Shown here: in pieces, positions 35,816-45,016 of the stretch | Layout: every line of letters starts with the position of its first letter | How positions within the stretch are numbered: the first letter of the stretch is position 1 | Assembly: GCF_003865135.1 (NCBI RefSeq) | Contig: NZ_BHZC01000001.1 | Span: 3,906,001-3,970,000, forward strand | DNA length: 64,000 nucleotides | Direction of reading: 5' to 3' | Source of the DNA: Streptomyces chrestomyceticus JCM 4735 | GTDB taxonomy: Bacteria > Actinomycetota > Actinomycetes > Streptomycetales > Streptomycetaceae | Made by a program: the position numbers and the translations under genes | Notes under the pieces: model-generated | Database searches by the model: none | Seen by the model: the letters and a program-made list of their open reading frames with translations, nothing else | What the model was told of the DNA's origin: nothing

Positions 35816-37159
35816 TTACAGCTCGTCCAGATCGACCGCCTCCGCCATGGCGCGGTATCCCGCGTCGCTCGGGTGCAGGTGGTCGCCGACGTCATAGGCA
35901 GGGGCCAGGCGGTCCTGGTCGGCCGGGTCGGCCAGGGCCCGGTCCAGGTCCACGACCTCGTCGTACTCGCCGGAGGTACGTATCCACTCGTTGAGCCCGT
36001 CCCGCTTGGCCTCGCCCCGCTCGGAGTAGTACGCGGCGCCCTTGAACGGCGTCACCGTCGCTCCGATCACCTTCACTCCCGCCGCGTGAGCCTGGCGGAT
36101 CAGTGAGCGGTGCCCCTCGATGAGCTGGGCGAGCGACACGTCCGGGGCCGGGCCGCCGGGCCAGTCCGGCCAGGCGCTGGCGCCGATGTCGTTGATCCCC
36201 TCCAGGACGATGACCGTGCCCACGTTCGGCTCGCCGAGTACGTCGTGCCGGAAACGGGCCACGCCCTTCTCACCGGCCCACGTCGAGTCCGCGGTGACCC
36301 GGTTCCCGCTGATGCCCTGGTTGAGCACGCTGCGCGGGTGCCCGATGGCCGCGAAGCGCTCCGCCAGCACGTCCGGATAGCGGCGGTTCGCGTCCACGGT
36401 CGCGCCGAAGCCGTCGGTGATGGAGTCGCCGAAGGTCACCACCGCGCCACGGCGGGCGTCGTCCTTACCGCCGGTGACCTCCACCCCCGACAGGTAGTAC
36501 CAGGACTGCGACTGCTCGGTGAAGGCCGCGCCCCCGGTGTCCGCACGGTGGTCACCCGCCGCGCGGTAGGTCGTGGCAAGGGCCGACTGGTGGTAGGTGG
36601 CCGGCCCGGTGGGCCCGGCCAGGTACAGCGTCACGGTCAGGGACTCCAGCGCCTTGACCTTCATCGGCAGCCCGTCGCTGCGCACCTCGCCGCCCGCGGG
36701 CACGGTCACCGACTGCTGCCGCCCGAAGAGCAACTGCCGTACGGTCCCGTCCTGCACCGCCGCCCCCTTACCCGTACGGGCGATGGTCGCGCCGGTTATG
36801 GTCAGCGGCGTACGGCCGTATCGGTTGGACAGCTCGATACGGGCCTGGGTGCCACCCGTACTCACCCGGACCACCTGCCGGACCGTCTGGTCGGTGAAGC
36901 CCTGCGTCGACCAGTTCGGATTCAGCGCGTTCGGTGCCTGCACGGAGGTCGCCCAGCCGCCCCGCCATCGCTGCCCGCTGCTGTGATCACGGTAGCCACC
37001 GCTGCCGTGGCCGCCGCTCTGAGCCCCCGCGGCCCCCGCCACAGGCGTCGCCGCGGCCACCGCGGCCGCATCCCGCTCCGTGCCGAGCACCGGAAGTGCC
37101 GCCAGTACCGCGGCGGCGAACAGTGCGACGCCCGACCGTCTGGTCATGGAACCCGTCAT
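35816..37159 (-). CDS. Secreted SGNH/GDSL hydrolase
   Basis: Protein of 447 residues. A signal peptide (MTRRSGVALFAAAVLAALP region, cut around residue 35) precedes a beta-rich N-terminal half and an SGNH hydrolase domain with VVTFGDSITDGFG (block I Ser), QGISGNRV (block II Gly), EGINDIG (block III Asn) and the GDHLHPSDAGY Asp-His dyad. It likely releases esters from lipids or polysaccharides outside the cell. ATG 37159 with GGGATGG; ATG 37147 is an alternative. Confidence 0.87.
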   Translation of the reverse strand: MTGSMTRRSGVALFAAAVLAALPVLGTERDAAAVAAATPVAGAAGAQSGGHGSGGYRDHSSGQRWRGGWATSVQAPNALNPNWSTQGFTDQTVRQVVRVSTGGTQARIELSNRYGRTPLTITGATIARTGKGAAVQDGTVRQLLFGRQQSVTVPAGGEVRSDGLPMKVKALESLTVTLYLAGPTGPATYHQSALATTYRAAGDHRADTGGAAFTEQSQSWYYLSGVEVTGGKDDARRGAVVTFGDSITDGFGATVDANRRYPDVLAERFAAIGHPRSVLNQGISGNRVTADSTWAGEKGVARFRHDVLGEPNVGTVIVLEGINDIGASAWPDWPGGPAPDVSLAQLIEGHRSLIRQAHAAGVKVIGATVTPFKGAAYYSERGEAKRDGLNEWIRTSGEYDEVVDLDRALADPADQDRLAPAYDVGDHLHPSDAGYRAMAEAVDLDEL

Positions 37160-37504
37160 GATCCATCCCCACCCTCTGCTTCGTTGCCTCGTTGGTCCGC
37201 TGTCCGTCCGTGGTTCTGCCCGCGCGCCTGTCCGTATCCGCGGGCCTGTCCGCAGGCCTGTCCGTGTCCGCGGGCCTCCGCGTTGATTCGTTGTCTGACT
37301 GCTTGACTGCTTGCCTGCTTGGTTGTTTGGCCGCCTGGCTGCTTGGCCGCTTCGTCGCTCTTTCACAGGCAGGACTGCCGCTCCCGCCCGCCCTCGTCTC
37401 CGCCCGCTCTTCCCCCGTCCGTCCGCCTGCGCCCGTCCCGCCTCCATCCACTACGCCGACCGCGACGGCGCGGACGAACGTACGAGCGTGACACCATCAG
37501 GAAC
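37160..37504. other. Divergent intergenic region with simple repeats
   Basis: CCTGTCCG recurs four times at about 37220-37275, followed by a run of TGCTTG/GCCTG repeats. It holds the promoters of the SGNH gene and the gene at 37505; I could not place them. Confidence 0.45.
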
Positions 37505-38002
37505 GTGATCGACCTCGGCTACTCCCTTTCCCGCCGTTTCCCGGACCCCCCGCAGACGGACTACCGCACCGCTGACGTGCGGGCCCTGCGCCACGACCTC
37601 TTCTGCGGCGATGTCTACCTGGCCGACACCAAGGAGGACCGCGAGGTCCAGACCTCCTGGGGCTGGGTGCCGGTGCTGGACTTCGCCTGGGCCCTGTGCG
37701 ACATCGTCGAGCGGATCGACCGTGATCCCCTCGGCAACCGCGCCGCACAGCCGCAGTTCGCGGAGCTGGATTTCACCGAATCGGCGGACCGGATGTACTT
37801 CGAGCGCCGCTTCGGCTGGGTGGACGTCGACGCCGACTGGATGCCGGCCGACGAAGCTCCGCTCACCTTCCAGCACTCCGCCCTGCGCCGCGAGGCCCGT
37901 GACTTCCTGCACGACCTGATCGCCGACCTCACCGACCTGCACGACGGGCTCGGTGACAACCCGGCCGTATGGGACCTCCAGGCCCGCTTCCCCCGCGTCT
38001 GA
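37505..38002 (+). CDS. Conserved hypothetical acidic protein
   Basis: Protein of 165 residues from GTG 37505 (AGGAAC upstream). Acidic, no signal or membrane segment. QTSWGWVPVLDFAWALCDIVERIDRDP, LDFTESADRMYFERRFGWVDVDADW and a helical end (ARDFLHDLIADLTDLHDGLGDNP) look like a folded actinobacterial family that I cannot name. Codon use is normal, so the gene is real. Confidence 0.7.
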   Translation: MIDLGYSLSRRFPDPPQTDYRTADVRALRHDLFCGDVYLADTKEDREVQTSWGWVPVLDFAWALCDIVERIDRDPLGNRAAQPQFAELDFTESADRMYFERRFGWVDVDADWMPADEAPLTFQHSALRREARDFLHDLIADLTDLHDGLGDNPAVWDLQARFPRV

Positions 38003-38158
38003 ACGTTCGCCCCCGCGCGCCTCGGTCACTCCGCTCGCGCGCTCCGGTTGCCCATCCCACTCCGCAGTCCCCTCCCCGGCCGGTCCGCCGCGCCTCCGGC
38101 GTCCGGACCACTCCCCGTAATGCACTCCCCATGACTTACTCCCCGCCGCACACCCCGC

Positions 38159-38806
38159 TCACTCCACCCGCACCCCTATCTCCGCCGCGAAGGCCGGCGC
38201 CAGGTCCATCAGCTGTGCCGAACTGATCACCGCGCCCGCCAGCCGGTCGACCCCCCGGGCGATGTCCAGCCGGGCCACCCCGCGCAGGTCCACATCGCGC
38301 ATCCGTACGGCGCTGAAGTCCACCCGGGACAGCGTGCAGTCGTCGAAGCTCACCCGTTCAAGCTCCGCGCCGGCGAAGTCCGCCTCCACCAGGACACATC
38401 CCTCGAAGGCGACGTCCTTCAGCTTCGCCTTGCGCAGGTTCAGGAAGTCGATCTTCCCGCCGCGCACCACCACCCGCTCCAGCACCGCCGCGTGCATCTG
38501 GACGCCGCCGAGCCGGGCGTCCAGGACCTCGACATCCCTCAGCGACGCCTGTGACAGGTCCGTCCCCACCCCGCGCACTCCGTCCAGCACGCTGTCGATG
38601 AACCGCGCCCTGCTCAGGACCGTCTCGTCCAGCGCGCACCGCCGCAGCGCACAGTCCATGAACCGGGCCCCGCGCGCCGGCTGCCCCATCAGGTCGGCGT
38701 CCGCGAACTCCAGCCCGTCGTAGTCGCCCTCGGTCTCCAACTCGGTGTCCGTGTACGCCTTCAGCTCCGGCAACCGCACCGTCGGCCGCCGCGCCTCCCG
38801 CACCAA
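38159..38806 (-). CDS. Pentapeptide-repeat protein
   Basis: Protein of 215 residues. From about residue 35 to 180 it follows the A(D/N)LxX-type five-residue rhythm (FADADL, ARFMDC, ALRRCAL, ARFIDSVL, ADFAGAELERVSFDDC), which folds as a right-handed quadrilateral beta-helix. Some members mimic DNA and protect gyrase; the role here is unknown. GTG 38806 with GGGAGGGGG upstream. Confidence 0.85.
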   Translation of the reverse strand: MVREARRPTVRLPELKAYTDTELETEGDYDGLEFADADLMGQPARGARFMDCALRRCALDETVLSRARFIDSVLDGVRGVGTDLSQASLRDVEVLDARLGGVQMHAAVLERVVVRGGKIDFLNLRKAKLKDVAFEGCVLVEADFAGAELERVSFDDCTLSRVDFSAVRMRDVDLRGVARLDIARGVDRLAGAVISSAQLMDLAPAFAAEIGVRVE

Positions 38807-39106
38807 ACCCCCTCCCCGTCCCGCCGCCCTCTCTGCCCCGGCCGCCCCGTCCCGCCGTCACGCTCCCTCATGCCCGTCCACCGCCTTCTCGCTCTTCCGT
38901 CCCGAACCCACCCGCACGACCAACTGACCCCATCGTGACCCACCCCACTGACAATTCCCTGAACCAGCCATCTGACCAGCGAAAACATCACTCGACCCGC
39001 ACGGGCCCACGCCCTCTCGCGACAGCTCGCGACGACCCATCCCGACTCACTCCAACTCACGTCGGCCCACGTCCGCCCACGCGTCCGCGGTTTTCACGAT
39101 CCGGCC
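38807..39106. other. Non-coding stretch before the quinone oxidoreductase promoter
   Basis: No protein-like frame. CGACC/GACTCAC-like short repeats occur, and composition is slightly AT-richer near 38930-39000. Nothing else identified. Confidence 0.4.
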
Positions 39107-39137
39107 TTGACCTCAACCAAAGTTGAGGAAACAGAGT
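39107..39137 (+). promoter_or_regulatory. SoxR-type operator in a 19-bp-spacer promoter
   Basis: CCTCAAC-CAAA-GTTGAGG (39111-39128) is a perfect inverted repeat between TTGACC (39107-39112) and CAGAGT (39132-39137), a 19-base spacer as in MerR-family promoters. It matches the SoxR box pattern. Confidence 0.85.
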
Positions 39138-39210
39138 GAGGGCGGACGAAACGTTCAACCGCCCCGCCGGTTCGCCCGGCGGCCGGCCACCGCCCTCATC
39201 AGGAGACCCC

Positions 39211-40224
39211 ATGCACGCGATCCGGCTGCACACCTTCGGCCCCGCCGAGAACCTCACGTATGAGCAGGTCGAAGACCCGAGCCCGGGCCCCGGCCAGGTG
39301 CGGATCGCCGTGGCAGCGGCCGGCGTCCACCTGCTCGACACCTTCATCCGCGAGGGCCTCACCGGCGGCCCCGCCCCGCTCCCCGACCTGCCGACCGTCC
39401 CCGGCCGAGAGGTCGCCGGCACGGTGGAGGCCCTCGGCGAGGGCACGGACCCCGTGTGGCTGGGCCGCCGGGTCGTCGCCCACCTGGGCATGAACCCTGG
39501 CGGCTACGCCGAGAAGGCCGTCGTCCACGCCGAAAAGCTCCACGACATCCCCGAAAACCTGGACGAGGCCCAGGCCGTAGCCATGATCGGCACCGGCCGC
39601 ACCACCATGGGCATCCTGCTCTTCGCCGACCTCGCAGCCGACGACGTCGTGATCGTCACGGCGGCGGCCGGCGGCATCGGCTCGCTGCTCGTCCAGTACG
39701 CGAAGAACGCCGGCGCGACCGTCATCGGCCTCGCCGGCGGCCCGGTCAAGGCCGAACGCGTACGGAAGCTGGGGGCCGACCTCGCCGTGGACTACAAGGA
39801 AGCCGACTGGCCCGCCGAGGTACGCGCCTTCCTGGACGGGCGGGACGCCCCCGGCGCCACCCTCCTCTTCGACTCCGTGGGCGGCGCACCGGGCCGCGCC
39901 GCCGTGGACCTGCTCGCCCGCGGCGGACGTCACCTCGTCTTCGGCTGGTCCTCGGGCGGGCCGCTGACCGGCGGACCGCTGGAGTTCGCCGAAGGCGAGC
40001 TGGCCGAACGCGGCATCACCTCGGAGTACGTACTCGGCCCGGCGATGATGGCCAAGGCGGGCGGCGACCAGCCGATGCGCACTCTGGAGACCGCGTCCCT
40101 CGCCGAGGCGGTAGCCGGCCGTCTCGTACCGGACGTGCAGCGTTTCCCCCTGGCCGAGGCGGCGGCCGCGCACCGCGCCCTGGAGAACCGCGGCACGATG
40201 GGCAAGGTCGTCCTGATCCCGTAG
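39211..40224 (+). CDS. SoxR-regulated NAD(P)H:quinone oxidoreductase (zinc-independent MDR family)
   Basis: Protein of 337 residues. A GroES-like N-terminal half (HAIRLHTFGPAENLTYEQV, PTVPGREVAGTVEALG) and a Rossmann half with VTAAAGGIGSLLVQYAKNAG. The cysteine/histidine zinc ligands of alcohol dehydrogenases are missing, as in quinone reductases. ATG 39211 with AGGAG. The promoter carries a SoxR box, and this gene matches a known member of the S. coelicolor SoxR regulon, induced by redox-active pigments such as actinorhodin. Confidence 0.88.
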   Translation: MHAIRLHTFGPAENLTYEQVEDPSPGPGQVRIAVAAAGVHLLDTFIREGLTGGPAPLPDLPTVPGREVAGTVEALGEGTDPVWLGRRVVAHLGMNPGGYAEKAVVHAEKLHDIPENLDEAQAVAMIGTGRTTMGILLFADLAADDVVIVTAAAGGIGSLLVQYAKNAGATVIGLAGGPVKAERVRKLGADLAVDYKEADWPAEVRAFLDGRDAPGATLLFDSVGGAPGRAAVDLLARGGRHLVFGWSSGGPLTGGPLEFAEGELAERGITSEYVLGPAMMAKAGGDQPMRTLETASLAEAVAGRLVPDVQRFPLAEAAAAHRALENRGTMGKVVLIP

Positions 40225-40316
40225 CCCCGGGGCCCGGGGCCCCGAAGCCCGTAGCCCGGGGGCCGCGCCCCGGGACCCGTAGGGCTACGCCCTCACCCCA
40301 CCCCCCCAACGCCTGA

Positions 40317-41046
40317 TCACTCGCATTCAGCCACCGCCCGCCCGTCTCCGTGCACGTCACGATGTCCCCGATCCGCACGCCGAAGCGTCCAGGAAGGTAG
40401 ATCCCCGGCTCGATCGAGAAGCACATCCCCGGGACCAGCGGCAGATGTTCGCCCTCGACCAGGTACGGCGGCTCGCGAGTGAGGGCGCCGATCCCCCGGC
40501 CCGTACGCTGGGTGAAGTACTCGCCGTAGCCCGCCGCCTTGACGACCCGCCGGGCCGCCGATCGATCTCCTGGCACGCCGCACCCGGTCGGACCGCCTCG
40601 AAGGTGACCTTGACCGCACGCAGCATCGGCAGCGCCTCCGTCACCGCGAGGTACGAGATCCCCGGCGCGGCGCGCTGCAAAGCCAGCAGGTCATCGGGCC
40701 CACGTCATGTCCGAATCGCCGTAACGCCCCTCCTGGCCGAGCCATTTCGCGAGCAGACCATACGGGCCCGCGCCTTCCGCCCAAGCAGCCACCGACAGCA
40801 CGCCCGCCCCTGCGGCCTGCTCCGCGACGGCCTCCTCGTCCGCCGGTACCAGCAGCCGCGGCTGCCCCTGCGCGCTGACGACCAGCGCGGTCATCAGCCC
40901 CCTGAAGCGCGCCGGCGTGTAGCCGCACAACCACACCATCAACGGACCAGGCTTCACAATCATCCCCGCCAGCCCCGCGTCCTCCGCGGCGCGGGCTGCC
41001 CGCGTCAACCGCCGTCCGTAGTCCTCGGCCCTCAATGAAGTCGCCA
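40317..41046 (-). pseudogene. Decayed M24-family (Xaa-Pro-type) peptidase
   Basis: Pieces in three frames. The N-terminal domain starts at ATG 41046 (MATSLRAEDYGRRLTRAARAAEDAG) and runs to about 40700; a middle bit reads GISYLAVTEALPMLRAVKVTFEAVRPGA; the C-terminal piece has YFTQRTGRGIG, EGEHLPLVPGMCFSIEPGIYLPGRFGVRIGDIV, the metal-binding end of the fold. The middle metal-ligand region is deleted. Intact relatives have about 370 residues. Non-functional as it stands. Confidence 0.82.
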
Positions 41047-41233
41047 TGGCGCGAAAACCCACGCCGCTACGCGCGAGCCCACCCCCGTCCGGCACGCCAC
41101 AGAAGAGCCGCAGCCGGTGCCCTGACCCCGAACCGCCTCCTACGCGCCGCACCCGACCGAGCCGGGCACGAGATATCGGGTGCGGGACCATGCAGTCTGC
41201 CTACCGTCGCAGGCGTAAGAGAAGGAGACCGGA

Positions 41234-42109
41234 GTGCTGGAACGGCTGAACGAGGCCCTGGATCACATCGAGGCGCACATTCGCCGCCGGGTCGAGGTGA
41301 CCGAGCTGGCCAGAATCGCCGTCACGTCGGAATACCACTTCCGCCGTATGTTCTCCGCGCTCGCCGGGATGCCGCTGTCGGAATACATCCGCCGCCGGCG
41401 GCTCACGGTCGCTGGGGCCGAAGTGCTCGCCGGGGACCGGACACTGCTGGACATCGCGGTGCGGTACGGATACGGCTCGGGCGAAGCGTTCGCGCGGGCT
41501 TTCCGGGCCGTACACGGTGTGGGCCCCGGCGAAGCCCGGCGGTACGGTGCTCCGCTGCACGCGCAGCCCCGGATGTCCTTCCGACTCGTCGTCGAAGGAA
41601 GCAGCAGTATGCGATACCGAATCGTGGAGAAGGAACAGTTCCACGTCGTAGGCAAGAAGGCGCGCGTCCCGCTCGTACATCAAGGGGTGAACCCGGCCAT
41701 CGCGGAATTTATCCGGAGTATCGGCCAGGAGACGACGGAACGGATCACCGCGCTCTCCGACCAGCGGCCGGAAGGCCTCGTGGCCGTGTGCGACGACCTC
41801 GACCCGAGCCGCGCGGAGGGCACCGAACTCGACTACTACCACGGCGTGGTGACCCGGGCGGACGCGCCGGACGACGACCTGGACACGCTGGTCGTCCCGC
41901 CGGGCACCTGGGCGGTATTCGAGAACGCCGGCCCTTTCCCCGAGGCGCTGCAGATCCTTTGGCGCGACGTGTTCACGCAGTGGTTCCCGTCCAACCCGTA
42001 CCAGAGCAGGCCGGGCCCCGAAATCCTCCGCACCCGCCTCTCCGACGACGGAACCCAGGCGGACGCGGCACTGTGGATTCCTGTGGAACGCGTAGCCGTT
42101 TCCGACTGA
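41234..42109 (+). CDS. AraC-family regulator with GyrI-like effector domain
   Basis: Protein of 291 residues. An N-terminal AraC double helix-turn-helix (about 5-105: LNEALDHIEAHIRRRVEVTELARIA, then YHFRRMFSALAGMPLSEYIRRRRL) joined to a GyrI-like small-molecule-binding domain (about 125-290: YRIVEKEQFHVVGKKARVPLV...LWIPVERV), as in Rob and SoxS-like multidrug sensors. GTG 41234 follows GAGAAGGAGA. No obvious target is adjacent; the IS region starts 100 bases on. Confidence 0.88.
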   Translation: MLERLNEALDHIEAHIRRRVEVTELARIAVTSEYHFRRMFSALAGMPLSEYIRRRRLTVAGAEVLAGDRTLLDIAVRYGYGSGEAFARAFRAVHGVGPGEARRYGAPLHAQPRMSFRLVVEGSSSMRYRIVEKEQFHVVGKKARVPLVHQGVNPAIAEFIRSIGQETTERITALSDQRPEGLVAVCDDLDPSRAEGTELDYYHGVVTRADAPDDDLDTLVVPPGTWAVFENAGPFPEALQILWRDVFTQWFPSNPYQSRPGPEILRTRLSDDGTQADAALWIPVERVAVSD

Positions 42110-42207
42110 CGCGCCTCACCCGTCTTCCGACTGACGTCGTCCGTCTCCCGACCTGCGCGGCCCACCCGGCCACATCTTCCTATACGTCGACGGCGATGGG
42201 GTCAGTG

Positions 42208-42269
42208 CTAGAGCCTGTCTGACAAATGATCACCTGGCCGTTTCGCGGAGCCAGAGAATCAGGGAGGCT
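42208..42269. repeat. Solo IS5-type end, inverted relative to the IS at 43007
   Basis: CTAGAGCCTGTCTGACAAAT and the following 40 bases equal, but for one base, the complement of the IS right end (43883-43944). The copy stops at GGCTAG, where a second IS-like end (CTAGAGCCTGTCTGACAATT, from 42268) begins. No transposase is attached. Confidence 0.88.
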
Positions 42270-42366
42270 AGAGCCTGTCTGACAATTCCCGTCCAATCAG
42301 CGAGGTTCGGCTGAGTTGGCAATCGGGAGGTGCGCCGACCGTCCGGCGGGGATTACCGGGCAGGGC

Positions 42367-42993
42367 CTACGAACGGCGGGCCAGCAGATGGGCGTCGAGG
42401 AAGCCCCTTTCGGAGGCTGGATCGTGGAGCAACCGGGCGAAGGGAACGAGCTCGGCGTCGGCCAGCAGTTCGGCCAGGCGATCCGCCGGCCAGCTGTAGG
42501 CAGGCGCCACCTTGTGGTCGAAGCGGACCGGTTCTTGTTCGTCGGTCCCGAAGAAGGAGACCAGGAGCAGGCCATCCGGCGCCAGGACGCGTGCCTGCTC
42601 GGCGAGCAGCTCCGGCAGTTCTCCCGGAGGGGTGTGGATCATCGAGTAGTGGGCCAGTACGCCGCCGAGCGCGGCGTCCTCGATCGGCAGGGACTCCATC
42701 CGCGCCTCCTGGAAGCGCAGCGCCGGATGGGCCTGCCGGGCGTGGTCGATCATGCCGGGGGCGAGGTCGAGTCCGAAGGCGTCCAGGCCCAGTTCGTGCA
42801 GCATGGCTGTCAGATGTCCGGGACCGCACCCGACGTCCGCTGCCCGCGGGTTGCCCGTCGCGCGCACCAGTTCGGCGAAGGTGCCGATCATGGTCCGGGA
42901 GAAAGGCTGTGTCTCCAGCCGGTTTGCGAACAGCGATGCGTACAGCTCGACGACTCCGTCGTAGGCCGTCCTGGTCTCGTCCTGGTGATTCAC
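42367..42993 (-). CDS. SAM-dependent class I methyltransferase
   Basis: Protein of about 208 residues. AADVGCGPGHLTAMLHELG is motif I, followed by GLDLAPGMIDHAR and LGGVLAHYSMIHTPPGELPELLAEQARVLAPDGLLLV. The substrate is unknown. The start is uncertain (GTG 42993 or the adjacent 42996) because the IS lies 13 bases upstream, so the native promoter and first codons may be lost. It is enclosed by inverted IS5-type ends. Confidence 0.8.
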   Translation of the reverse strand: MNHQDETRTAYDGVVELYASLFANRLETQPFSRTMIGTFAELVRATGNPRAADVGCGPGHLTAMLHELGLDAFGLDLAPGMIDHARQAHPALRFQEARMESLPIEDAALGGVLAHYSMIHTPPGELPELLAEQARVLAPDGLLLVSFFGTDEQEPVRFDHKVAPAYSWPADRLAELLADAELVPFARLLHDPASERGFLDAHLLARRS

Positions 42994-43006
42994 CACGGGC
43001 AGGACT

Positions 43007-43944
43007 CTATAGCCGGTCTGATAATTGATCTTGTGGTAGGTCGAGGTGAGTTGACGGATGCGGCATGGGGGCGGATAGAGCCCCTTTTGCCCCAGGTGGA
43101 CGGACGGGGCCGTCCGTGGCGTGATCACCGGCAGGTGGTCCACGGCGTGCTGTGGCGGCTACGGACCGGGGCTCCTTGGCGCGACCTGCCCGAGCGGTAT
43201 GGGCCGTGGCAGACCGTCTACGAGCGGTTCGCCCGCTGGGAGGCCGATGGCACGTGGGCGAAGCTGCTGGAGCATGTCCAGGTCCATGATGACGCGGGGG
43301 GCCGGGTGGAGTGGATCGTCGCCGTTGACTCCACGATCAACCGGGCCCACCAGCACGCCGCGGGCGCCCGTAAAAGGGGGACGCAGACAGGGACGAACTG
43401 GAAGATCCGGGCCGCTCGCAGGCGCATCAGGCACTCGGTCGGTCCCGGGGCGGGCTGACCACCAAGGTCCATCTCGCCGTCGACGGCCGGGGACTGCCGC
43501 TGTCGATCGTGCTCACACCCGGAAACGTCAACGACGCCACCGCGTTCGCCGACGTCCTCGACGGGGTCCGCACCCCGCGCGTCGGCACGGGCCGCCCGCG
43601 CACGACACCGGACCGTGTGCTGGGTGACAAGGCCTACTCCAGCAGGGCCATCCGTCATCTGCTGAGGCGTCGGGGCATCGCCGCCACGATCCCCGAGCGC
43701 CGCGACCAGGTGGCCAACCGTCGACGCAGGGGGCGCTTCGGTGGCCGGCCACCCGCCTTTGACAGGGAGATCTATCGCGACCGCAACGTGGTCGAACGAT
43801 GCTTCGCTCGCCTCAAGCAGTTCCGTGCGATCGCAACTAGGTTCGACAAGCTCGCGGACCGCTACCGCGCGGGAGTCGTCCTAGCCTCCCTGATTCTCTG
43901 GCTCCGCGAAACGGCCAGGTGATCATTTGTCAGAAAGGCTCTAG
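43007..43944 (+). mobile_element. IS5-family (IS427-like) insertion sequence
   Basis: About 938 bp. Ends: CTATAGCCGGTCTGATAA at the left and, in complement, CTAGAGCCTTTCTGACAA at the right, which are imperfect inverted repeats continuing to TGATC. It carries one transposase in two overlapping frames. The right end's CTAG is shared with the start of the adjoining IS481 element. Confidence 0.85.
43033..43922 (+). CDS. IS5-family transposase made by predicted -1 frameshift
   Basis: Frame one starts at about GTG 43033 (LTDAAWGRIEPLLPQ, GRGRPWRDHRQVVHGVLWRLRTGAPWRDLP) and stops at 43458 with the first catalytic Asp region (VAVDSTINRAHQHA). Sliding back one base on the run AAAAGGGGG (43372-43380) reads on as GDADRDELEDPGRSQAHQALGR, then SRGGLTTKVHLAVDGRGLPL, DKAYSSRAIRH and the final RNVVERCFARLKQFR, the DDE catalytic core. 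The join gives a normal-length IS5 transposase of about 296 residues, so the element is probably intact. Confidence 0.85.
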
Positions 43945-45016
43945 GTGTGTTGTCTCGGGACGTTGGTGACAGGCGACGCGCCGTGCGTGGTGCTTGAACG
44001 AGGTGAGGGCCTTCTGGCTCGGTGTGGATTGCGACATCTACCGCCGAGTGCAGGAGACCCTCGTGATCCACCGTAACGCTCCACTGACCCCGACCGGCCG
44101 CCTGCGGCTGGCCCGGTGCGTCGTCGAGGAGGGCTGGCCGTTGCGCCGGGCGGCCGAACGGTTCCAGGTCAGCCACACCACAGCGGCCCGCTGGGCCGGC
44201 CGCTACCAACGCCACGGTCACGCAGGCATGGAAGACCGCTCCAGCAGGCCCCACCACCAGCCGCACCGCACACCCGCAGCGGTGGAGAACGAAGTCGTCC
44301 GCCTGCGACGCGAGCACCGGATCGGCCCACTGCGACTGGCCGTCCGCGCCGGAGTCGCCCCCTCAACCGCCCACCGCGTCCTCAGCCGGCACGGTCTGCC
44401 GCCGCTGGCCGCCACCGACCGGGCCACCGGCGAGCCGGTCCGCCGCTACGAACGACAGCGGCCCGGCGAACTGCTCCACGTCGACGTCAAAAAACTCGGC
44501 CGCATCCCCGACGGCGGCGGCCACAGAGCTCTCGGCCGGGCCGCCGGCCGCAAGAACCGCGCCGGCGCCGGGCTCGCCTACCTGCACACCGCCCTGGACG
44601 ACCACACCCGCCTCGCCTACACCGAAGACCTGCCCGACGAGAAGGCAGATACCTGCGCGGGCTTCCTCACCCGGGCCACGGCCTGGTTCGCCGCCCGGGG
44701 CATCACCGTCGAACGCGTCCTGACCGACAACGCCTGGGCCTATTCCCAGAACACCTGGCGCCGCACCTGCCGCGAGCTGGACCTCCAGCCGCGCTGGACC
44801 AAGCCCTGGCGCCCGCAGACCAACGGCAAGGTCGAACGCTTCCACCGCACCCTGCTCGACGAATGGGCCTACCACCGGCCCTACACCTCAGACACCGAAC
44901 GCCAGGCCGCCTTCGCCGACTGGCTGGACTGGTACAACTACCACCGACCCCACACCGGCATCGGCGGCCACACCCCAGCCAGCCGCGTCACCAACCTCTG
45001 CGAACAACACATCTAG
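43941..45016 (+). mobile_element. IS481-family insertion sequence at a CTAG target
   Basis: Ends are CTAG-g-TGTGTTGT at 43941 and, in complement, CTAG-a-TGTGTTGT at 45016. The two CTAG copies look like a target duplication. It abuts the IS5 element and interrupts the hypothetical gene read from 45377. Confidence 0.75.
44063..45016 (+). CDS. IS481-family transposase
   Basis: Protein of about 317 residues from GTG 44063 (VIHRNAPLTPTGRLRLARCV); the frame is open further up to 43994. An N-terminal helix-turn-helix region (LRRAAERFQVSHTTAARWAGRYQ) and an integrase core with HVDVKKLGRIPDGGG, the VLTDNAWAY motif and KVERFHRTLLDEWAYHRPY (DDE). The TAG stop comes from the flanking CTAG. Probably active. 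Confidence 0.92.
   Translation: MIHRNAPLTPTGRLRLARCVVEEGWPLRRAAERFQVSHTTAARWAGRYQRHGHAGMEDRSSRPHHQPHRTPAAVENEVVRLRREHRIGPLRLAVRAGVAPSTAHRVLSRHGLPPLAATDRATGEPVRRYERQRPGELLHVDVKKLGRIPDGGGHRALGRAAGRKNRAGAGLAYLHTALDDHTRLAYTEDLPDEKADTCAGFLTRATAWFAARGITVERVLTDNAWAYSQNTWRRTCRELDLQPRWTKPWRPQTNGKVERFHRTLLDEWAYHRPYTSDTERQAAFADWLDWYNYHRPHTGIGGHTPASRVTNLCEQHI

Noticed and set aside
35343..35897. Open frames in the 34.8-35.8 kb gap as a secreted Pro-rich protein
   Set aside because: No ribosome site, no signal peptide and simple-repeat composition; several overlapping frames look equally plausible.
37205..37345. CCTGTCCG and TGCTTG runs as a regulatory array
   Set aside because: They look like simple slippage repeats in an intergenic region; spacing is irregular and no regulator pattern fits.
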